DNA of 64,000 nt from CAWCDJ01 sp963796485 (GTDB lineage: Bacteria; Acidobacteriota; Terriglobia; Bryobacterales; Bryobacteraceae): positions 1,364,001 through 1,428,000 of the forward strand of contig CAWCLV010000004.1 of assembly GCA_963796485.1 (NCBI GenBank), read 5' to 3'. Shown here one piece after another: positions 59,219 through 64,000 of this stretch (position 1 is the first letter of the stretch; each line of letters starts with the position of its first letter). The translations under genes were made by a program, and so were the position numbers. The notes under the pieces are model-generated. The model was not told where the DNA came from, ran no database searches, and was given only the letters and a program-made list of their open reading frames with translations.

Positions 59219-60355
59219 TCAGGGGCGTCTGTACAGCTTAACGTTGGCTGTAGATGATCCCGAACAGGCGACAGCCGGCCGGTGGTTCAGGTCGAAGTCC
59301 GCGATCTTGCAGTCCGCGGCCGCGATCCCGCCGGGGTCCAGAACGTGTCGCGTCCAACGCTCGCCGCGATTGTCATCGGACGAAAATACATAGAGCTGAA
59401 ATCCTTTGCCGCGGAACCCGGCCACGATCTCGTCCCGCCCATCCCCGTCCAGGTCGCCGACGGCGAGTGCGTGCCCGTTGATCATCGCGTCTTCGAGTAC
59501 GTGCCGGCTCCATTTTGAGCCTTGCTCTGTGTACACCACAATCTGGTTGCCGTGCCAGGGCTCGATCGCTGCGATGAAGCGGCGCTTCCCGAGATGTCCC
59601 ACCTTGATCTCGCTCGTGCCGCATTGCGGGCAGGCGCGTGGATCGCCCTTTGCGATCTCTACTGCGCCGTTAGGCAGCAACAGACGAATGCCGAGGAAGT
59701 CGGCCGTCATCAGTTGCTCGCCCTTGCCCTGCCAGTGGATCGGCAGAATGCTGTGCAGGACGCCGCGAGCCTGCTCGGAAAATAACTCGCGCTTCCACTC
59801 GCCCGGCCGGTACAAGTAAATCGGGACGTTGTCGGCATAATCCGGCGGCTGGCTGTGCGGGCCGATCATCGGCGCCACCAGCAGTACCTTCTTGCCGTTG
59901 CCGTCGAAGTCGATCCAGCGGAGGCGGTGGACCGTGGGAACCCGATCGATCTCGCGCGCCGTCCAGGGCTGCCGCGGGTCCGGGCCGCTCTTCAGGATCA
60001 GCACATTGCCGATGCTCTTTTCCGGGACGGTTTCAAAATTGTGCCCCATGGCGATTTCCGGGATGCCGTCGCCGTCGTAGTCATAAACGTCGAGGTTGAT
60101 CGTGCGCGGCACGTCCTTAACGATCACGTGGCGCTGCCAACCCGGATTCTCGAACCAGGCGAGTTCGGTGCCGCGCTCGTCCACTTCGATAATGTCGGGC
60201 CGGCCGTCGCGATTCAGGTCGGCGACCACCAACTGGTACCCCATCTTGAGCGAATCGCTGATGGTCGTCGCACGCCACTGCGAGAAGTCGGCACCCGGAA
60301 GCGCGGTTGCCAGCAACAACAACCAGAACACAAGCATCGGGAACGACTGTATCAT
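59219..60355 (-). CDS. Secreted FG-GAP/VCBS-repeat protein
   Basis: A 378-residue exported protein. The signal peptide is MLVFWLLLLATALPGA. Beta-propeller FG-GAP/VCBS repeats run through the protein: VVADLNRDGRPDIIEVDERG, VYDYDGDGIPEIAMGHNF, WIDFDGNGKKVLLVAP, VGDLDGDGRDEIVAGFRG and IADFDLNHRPAVACSG. Each DxDGDG loop can bind calcium. A CPQC pair is unusual. It lies 32 bp after the Gfo/Idh/MocA gene and is probably its operon partner. A role in carbohydrate binding or periplasmic assembly is likely; the enzyme activity, if any, is unknown. The start codon is ATG 60355-60353; the frame is open to 60961 inside the next gene. Confidence 0.82.
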   Translation of the reverse strand: MIQSFPMLVFWLLLLATALPGADFSQWRATTISDSLKMGYQLVVADLNRDGRPDIIEVDERGTELAWFENPGWQRHVIVKDVPRTINLDVYDYDGDGIPEIAMGHNFETVPEKSIGNVLILKSGPDPRQPWTAREIDRVPTVHRLRWIDFDGNGKKVLLVAPMIGPHSQPPDYADNVPIYLYRPGEWKRELFSEQARGVLHSILPIHWQGKGEQLMTADFLGIRLLLPNGAVEIAKGDPRACPQCGTSEIKVGHLGKRRFIAAIEPWHGNQIVVYTEQGSKWSRHVLEDAMINGHALAVGDLDGDGRDEIVAGFRGKGFQLYVFSSDDNRGERWTRHVLDPGGIAAADCKIADFDLNHRPAVACSGSSTANVKLYRRP

Positions 60356-60387
60356 GCGGACATCCGGCGGGGATGTTCCGCGAGAGA

Positions 60388-61554
60388 TCAGGCTGTCCAG
60401 ATTTTTCCCGTGCGCCAGGCGGTGTTCGCCAGATGGGCCGCGCGCGCGATGGCTACGGCGGGACGAATCGAGGCATTCGGGGCCTGCCGGCTGCGCACGC
60501 AGTCGAGGAAATTCTGAATATGGGCGATGGTCCCATCCGCGGTCGATTTCACCGCAAGCTCCGGCTCCGGCAAATTCGTCAACTCGCGCTGCACCTTGCC
60601 TTCGGCGTACACGGCAAAACCGTCGCGATTCAGTTTCATGGTGGCGCGGTGGCCGCGGAAGACGATGTTGCCTCCCTCGAGCGACCCGTTCAGCGCGCCG
60701 TTGTACACCATCGTATATCCCGGGTACTCCCAGGCCGCATTGATCGTGTCGGGGCATTCGAACTGAGATATGGCATTGCGGTTCCCCGCTGCCTGCGCGC
60801 TTCGCGGCGCGTATTGACCGGTAGCCCACTGCACAACGTCCCCGTAATGGGAGTACAGATCGGTTAAGTGGCCTCCGCCGAAATCCCAGAACCAGCGCCA
60901 TCGCGCGTACCGCAACGGATCGAAGGCCTGATCCGGCGCCGAGCCCAGGAACCGTTTCCAATCGACCTTCGAAGGGTCCAATTTCGGCGGCGCCTGCATG
61001 TTTGACACGTAGTCCTGATACCAGGAAGTCAACACCAGCGATATCTGCCCAAGCCTGCCTTCGGCGACCATCTCCCTCGCCTGAACGAAGTGCGGCCAGC
61101 TTCGTTGCTGATAGCCAACCTGCACAACCTGTTTCGAGCTGAGCACGACGTTTTCAACCAGCTCGCCTTGTTCGACCGTGTGGCTGACCGGCTTTTCGAC
61201 GTATACATCTTTCCCCGCCTTCACCGCGTCCACCGTCATGGGCACGTGCCAATGGTCGGGGGCTCCGATCACGACGGCCTCGATATCGCTCCGCTCGAGC
61301 AGGTCACGGTAATCCAGGTAGTCTTTGCCGGTGGGCGCGAACTTCTCCTTTGCGGCCAAACGGCGCGTTTCGGAGACGTCGCAGACCGCTACGATCCCGG
61401 TATTTTCGGCTTTGCTCACGAGGCCAAGCAGATACGTGGCGCGCCCGCCGACACCAATGGCGCCAATTCGAATGCGCTCATTAGCGCCCAGCACGCGGCT
61501 GTACGAGGCGGCTGTCCAGACGGCGGATGCTTTCAGAAGATCGCGGCGGAGCAT
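60388..61554 (-). CDS. Gfo/Idh/MocA-family oxidoreductase, Tat-exported
   Basis: A 388-residue NAD(P)-dependent sugar oxidoreductase. A Tat-like signal MLRRDLLKASAVWTAASYSR precedes the Rossmann domain (IRIGAIGVGGRATYLLGLVS) and the catalytic EKP-type segment GKDVYVEKPVSHTVEQGELV. The C-terminal alpha/beta domain has WRWFWDFGGGHLTDLYSHYG, with the conserved histidine of this family. The ATG at 61554-61552 has GGGAGGG 6 nt upstream. Exported members probably use a tightly bound cofactor. The substrate is unknown. It is followed 32 bp downstream by the FG-GAP protein. Confidence 0.9.
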   Translation of the reverse strand: MLRRDLLKASAVWTAASYSRVLGANERIRIGAIGVGGRATYLLGLVSKAENTGIVAVCDVSETRRLAAKEKFAPTGKDYLDYRDLLERSDIEAVVIGAPDHWHVPMTVDAVKAGKDVYVEKPVSHTVEQGELVENVVLSSKQVVQVGYQQRSWPHFVQAREMVAEGRLGQISLVLTSWYQDYVSNMQAPPKLDPSKVDWKRFLGSAPDQAFDPLRYARWRWFWDFGGGHLTDLYSHYGDVVQWATGQYAPRSAQAAGNRNAISQFECPDTINAAWEYPGYTMVYNGALNGSLEGGNIVFRGHRATMKLNRDGFAVYAEGKVQRELTNLPEPELAVKSTADGTIAHIQNFLDCVRSRQAPNASIRPAVAIARAAHLANTAWRTGKIWTA

Positions 61555-61687
61555 GGCAAACCCTCCCGGGTTTTCCTGAGCATTGTACGCCATACCGGCG
61601 CCGGTCGCGCGCGTGCCGGCGCCGCGGGATCCTGGCCGGGCCTCCCGCTCGCATGGGTGTTACGCTGCAAGCACAAGGAGCCCGTCA

Positions 61688-62263
61688 ATGAAGTGCGTTC
61701 TTCTGTTTCTGGCCGCGGTTTCGGTTGCCGTCGCGCAGCCCCCCACCCGCATTCTGGTCTCTTACTACTCGGAAACCGGCAATACCGAAAAGATCGCGCG
61801 CGCAATCGGCAAGGGAGCGGCTTCGGTTCCTGGTGTGGACGTCACGCTCAGAAAGACCGGGGATGTGAGGGACGAAGACATCCCGCGATATGACGGGATC
61901 GTGCTGGGAACGCCGATTCACTGGTCGAACCTCTCGGTCGAAGCGAAACGATTTCTGGACCGCGTCGGGAATTCCCTCTGGAAGGCCAAGACCAATGGCG
62001 ACGGGCGAACTGCCGGGGCATTCTGCACGGGGGGCGCGCCGGCAATGGGAAAGGACCTTGCGCGCCTGTCCATTCTCTCGGCATTCCTGACGATGCGATT
62101 CGCCGTAATCGGCGGCGTCGATGACCAGGGCTTCGGGACTCTGGGCCCGGAGGCGACCACGGGACCGGCCGATCCCGGTATCAGTGAGAAGGAGCAGGCG
62201 GAAGCGCAGCACTTCGGCGAGCGCTTCGCGCGCATGACCCGCCAGTTCCACCCGGCCCGCTGA
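61688..62263 (+). CDS. Flavodoxin-fold protein (WrbA/flavodoxin-like) with signal peptide
   Basis: A 191-residue flavodoxin-like protein. The FMN phosphate-loop is in RILVSYYSETGNTEKIARAI and a second FMN loop in GTPIHWSNLSVEAKRFLDRV; GAFCTGGAPAMGKDLARL follows. The overall layout matches NAD(P)H:quinone oxidoreductase WrbA-type proteins. Unusually, it begins with a signal peptide (MKCVLLFLAAVSVAVA, cleavage before QPP), so it should be exported, where FMN is not normally supplied; FMN loading could occur in the periplasm. The ATG has AAGGAG 7 nt upstream. Confidence 0.82.
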   Translation: MKCVLLFLAAVSVAVAQPPTRILVSYYSETGNTEKIARAIGKGAASVPGVDVTLRKTGDVRDEDIPRYDGIVLGTPIHWSNLSVEAKRFLDRVGNSLWKAKTNGDGRTAGAFCTGGAPAMGKDLARLSILSAFLTMRFAVIGGVDDQGFGTLGPEATTGPADPGISEKEQAEAQHFGERFARMTRQFHPAR

Positions 62264-62343
62264 TGCCGGCCCGCGGGTGTGACAAAATAGACCCGAATGT
62301 ACTTATGTTGGCCAGGAGATCAACGGGTGCATAGGAGAATCAA

Positions 62344-63222
62344 ATGGCTGCGATGTCCAGACGAGCGTTCCTGAAGAAGTCGGCGGCCAATGCCGCCGTG
62401 GCCGGCATTCTGCCGTTATCCGCGAGTGCACTCCGGGCCAATCCGCTCGGGCTGCCGATCGGAAGCCAGACGTATCCGCACCGGAAGCGGATCAAGGACG
62501 GTGATTTCGCAGGGGTTTGCCGCGATCTGGCGGCCCTGGGGGTTGGCGAACTGGAGTTGTGCTCTCCCGGATACGCCGAATTTGCCGGCCTCACCGACGG
62601 CAAGCAGGCCAGAAAGATCGTGGAGGACCACGGGCTGAAATGCCATAGCGCCCATTTCACTCTGCCCGAACTCCGAGCCAAACAGGAACAGGCGATCGCC
62701 TGGGCGCACGATATCGGCATGACCCAAATGGGGACCGCGAGCCTGAACGGGCATGTGGAGAACGGCGTCACCACGTTGGACATCGTCAAACGCGCGGCGG
62801 ACGAGTACAACCGGATCGGCGAGGTTGCGGCTAAGGCGGGGATTCAACAATTCCTGCACGACGAACGCTTCGAGATGTCGAAAGCCGATGGGCGGCTTAC
62901 GTATCAAATCCTGCTGGAATTGCTCGATCCGAAACTGGTCAAAATGCAATTCCAGATGTCCGCGATGCCGGTCGTCGGAGATGCCGTCATGTACTTCACG
63001 AAGTACCCGGGGCGATTCATCTCCATCCACCTGCAAGGGGTGGACCTGAACGCAGCCGCGGGGGGCGCCGGCGGCGCCGGCATTGCCGTAGGGAAGGACA
63101 GCCTCGACTGGGCCAAGATTTTCTCGGCGGCAAAAACCGGCGGCGTGAAGAACTACTTCGTCGAGCAGAATTGGGAGCTCACGGTAGAGAGCGTGGGCTA
63201 TCTGAAAACGCTGAGAGCCTGA
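62344..63222 (+). CDS. Sugar phosphate isomerase/epimerase-like TIM-barrel protein, Tat-exported
   Basis: A 292-residue xylose-isomerase-like TIM barrel with a Tat signal (MSRRAFLKKSAANAAVAGIL). The barrel has LPIGSQTYPHRKRIKDGDFA, GLKCHSAHFTLPELRAK, IAAKAGIQQFLHDERFEMS-like GEVAAKAGIQQFLHDERFEM and FISIHLQGVDLN with the expected His/Glu/Asp metal ligands only partly recognisable; the usual metal-ligand glutamates are not all evident, so activity is uncertain. AAGGAGGAGG-like Gly-rich loop at residues 240-247. It precedes the Gfo/Idh/MocA gene by 18 bp and forms an operon with it. Confidence 0.85.
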   Translation: MAAMSRRAFLKKSAANAAVAGILPLSASALRANPLGLPIGSQTYPHRKRIKDGDFAGVCRDLAALGVGELELCSPGYAEFAGLTDGKQARKIVEDHGLKCHSAHFTLPELRAKQEQAIAWAHDIGMTQMGTASLNGHVENGVTTLDIVKRAADEYNRIGEVAAKAGIQQFLHDERFEMSKADGRLTYQILLELLDPKLVKMQFQMSAMPVVGDAVMYFTKYPGRFISIHLQGVDLNAAAGGAGGAGIAVGKDSLDWAKIFSAAKTGGVKNYFVEQNWELTVESVGYLKTLRA

Positions 63223-63240
63223 CCGGTCGCGCCCGGCAAG

Positions 63241-64000
63241 ATGCCAAACACAAACACGAACTGGTCCCGTCGCGGTATGCTGCTGGCAATGGCCGCGACG
63301 GGGATGCCGGCCCGGGCGGCTTTGGTGAGGCTGCCCCGCAAGGTCAGGCTCGGCATCATCGGCTATGACGGACACCTCTCGGAAGTCCTCGCCCACCTCC
63401 CCGACTTCCCGGATATCGAACTGATTGCGATCGCCGATGCCGGGTCCGATTCGCGAGCCATTGCCTCTGCCTTCGAGAACCCGATCGTCGCCCGGGCGCG
63501 GCGGTATTCGGATTATCCGGAGATGTTGCATCGGGAGCAGTTCGACTGTGTCGCCATCTGCAATCACAACGGCGCCCGGGCGGCTGCGATCCTCGCGTGT
63601 GCCGGGCGCAATCTCGATTTCATCGCGGAAAAGCCTTTCGCCATCACGCGCCGGGAATTCGAGACCGTTGTTGGAGCTGTCGAGAAGAACCGTGTCCACG
63701 CGGGCATGCTGTTGCCGATGCGCTTCGACCCTCCCTATCTCGCCATGAAACGGATCGTCGATTCCGGCGAGATCGGCGAAGTCGGGCAGATCGATGCCCA
63801 GAAAAGTTATCAGCTGGATGTCCGCCCGGAGTGGCAGAAGCACGCCCGAACCTACGGCAGCACCATCTTGTGGATCGGAATCCACATGGTCGACCTGATG
63901 GCATTTACCAGCGGCCGGGAGTTCACGCAGACGGCCTCGTTCCAGGGGCATGTCGGCTTTCCGGAACTGGGCGACATGCAGAATGCGACGGCCAGCATCT
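63241..64000 (+). CDS. Gfo/Idh/MocA-family oxidoreductase, 3' end outside window
   Basis: A partial gene of 253 codons running off the right edge without a stop. It begins MPNTNTNWSRRGMLLAMAAT, a Tat-type signal, then the Rossmann fold (VRLGIIGYDGHLSEVLAHLP, LIAIADAGSDSRAIA) and the EKP motif FIAEKPFAITRREFETVVGA. YGSTILWIGIHMVDLMAF is the conserved His region. It lies 18 bp after the isomerase-like gene. Two exported oxidoreductases and an isomerase within 4 kb suggest a periplasmic sugar-oxidation pathway. Confidence 0.88.
   Translation, partial: MPNTNTNWSRRGMLLAMAATGMPARAALVRLPRKVRLGIIGYDGHLSEVLAHLPDFPDIELIAIADAGSDSRAIASAFENPIVARARRYSDYPEMLHREQFDCVAICNHNGARAAAILACAGRNLDFIAEKPFAITRREFETVVGAVEKNRVHAGMLLPMRFDPPYLAMKRIVDSGEIGEVGQIDAQKSYQLDVRPEWQKHARTYGSTILWIGIHMVDLMAFTSGREFTQTASFQGHVGFPELGDMQNATASI

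Noticed and set aside
1..64000. CRISPR array, prophage, complete insertion sequence, tRNA or rRNA
   Set aside because: No regularly spaced repeats, integrase/transposase proteins, phage structural genes, or tRNA-like cloverleaf/CCA sequences were seen in the intergenic regions I read.

Overview
This 64 kb window is GC-rich chromosomal DNA from a Gram-negative heterotroph, most likely an Acidobacteriota member of the Bryobacterales/Solibacter type. The evidence is a duplicated orphan FtsX-type permease (ADOP family), a very large carboxypeptidase-like/TonB outer-membrane receptor of the Oar kind, many glycoside hydrolases (GH2, GH1-like, GH38, GH97), and a run of Tat-exported Gfo/Idh/MocA oxidoreductases and sugar isomerases. 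Taxonomy is inferred from gene content only. I see no rRNA, tRNA, CRISPR array, complete insertion sequence or prophage. Coding density is high, and most long antisense reading frames are GC-driven shadows.

Layout. 0-7 kb: pyruvate dehydrogenase E1 alpha (minus), then a GH2 / clan-A glycosidase pair and a glycosyltransferase fused to a UDP-galactopyranose-mutase-like FAD domain (plus). 6.9-12.9 kb (minus): a nitrogen/ion block of porin, P-II, two small membrane proteins, Amt, a TPR-like membrane protein, a third small membrane protein, a CPA2 antiporter and a ribbon-helix-helix protein. 13-24 kb: arginine decarboxylase, PAS histidine kinase, TonB receptor and 2-oxoacid:ferredoxin oxidoreductase korAB, followed by a candidate small RNA. 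24-36 kb: GH38 mannosidase, U32/RlhA-type protein, GH97, VOC protein, a two-domain ThyX-like protein next to dUTPase, an alpha/beta hydrolase and a DUF2087 protein. 36-47 kb: a two-gene acyl-CoA dehydratase activase set, a zinc-ribbon protein, glucan phosphorylase, lytic transglycosylase, and a tight perR-pterin dehydratase-ahpC-ahpD peroxide operon with a clear operator. 47-64 kb: lipase-like protein, amidohydrolase, LolA-like protein, a giant hybrid sensor kinase, ADOP permease, sialate esterase, and a carbohydrate-oxidoreductase cluster that runs off the right edge.

How genes work together. P-II and Amt form the classical ammonium uptake/sensing pair, here embedded with uncharacterised small membrane proteins and an antiporter. 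AhpC and AhpD form a peroxidase/reductase pair under a PerR-like repressor. dUTPase supplies dUMP, the substrate of ThyX. KorA/KorB are the two subunits of one enzyme. The exported glycosidases, TonB receptor and oxidoreductases fit a polysaccharide-degrading lifestyle.

The most noteworthy non-standard signals are: (i) a stand-alone ~75-nt RNA gene at 24049-24158 with its own promoter and terminator and two loops carrying anti-Shine-Dalgarno sequence; (ii) a family of ~45-100 bp GTGGGGTAGGCCTCCTGGCC palindromic elements, one of which lies exactly in frame (33 codons) inside the U32 gene; (iii) unannotated small membrane proteins in the amt operon; (iv) a pterin dehydratase translationally coupled into a peroxide operon; and (v) a ThyX-like protein whose signature motif is degenerate.
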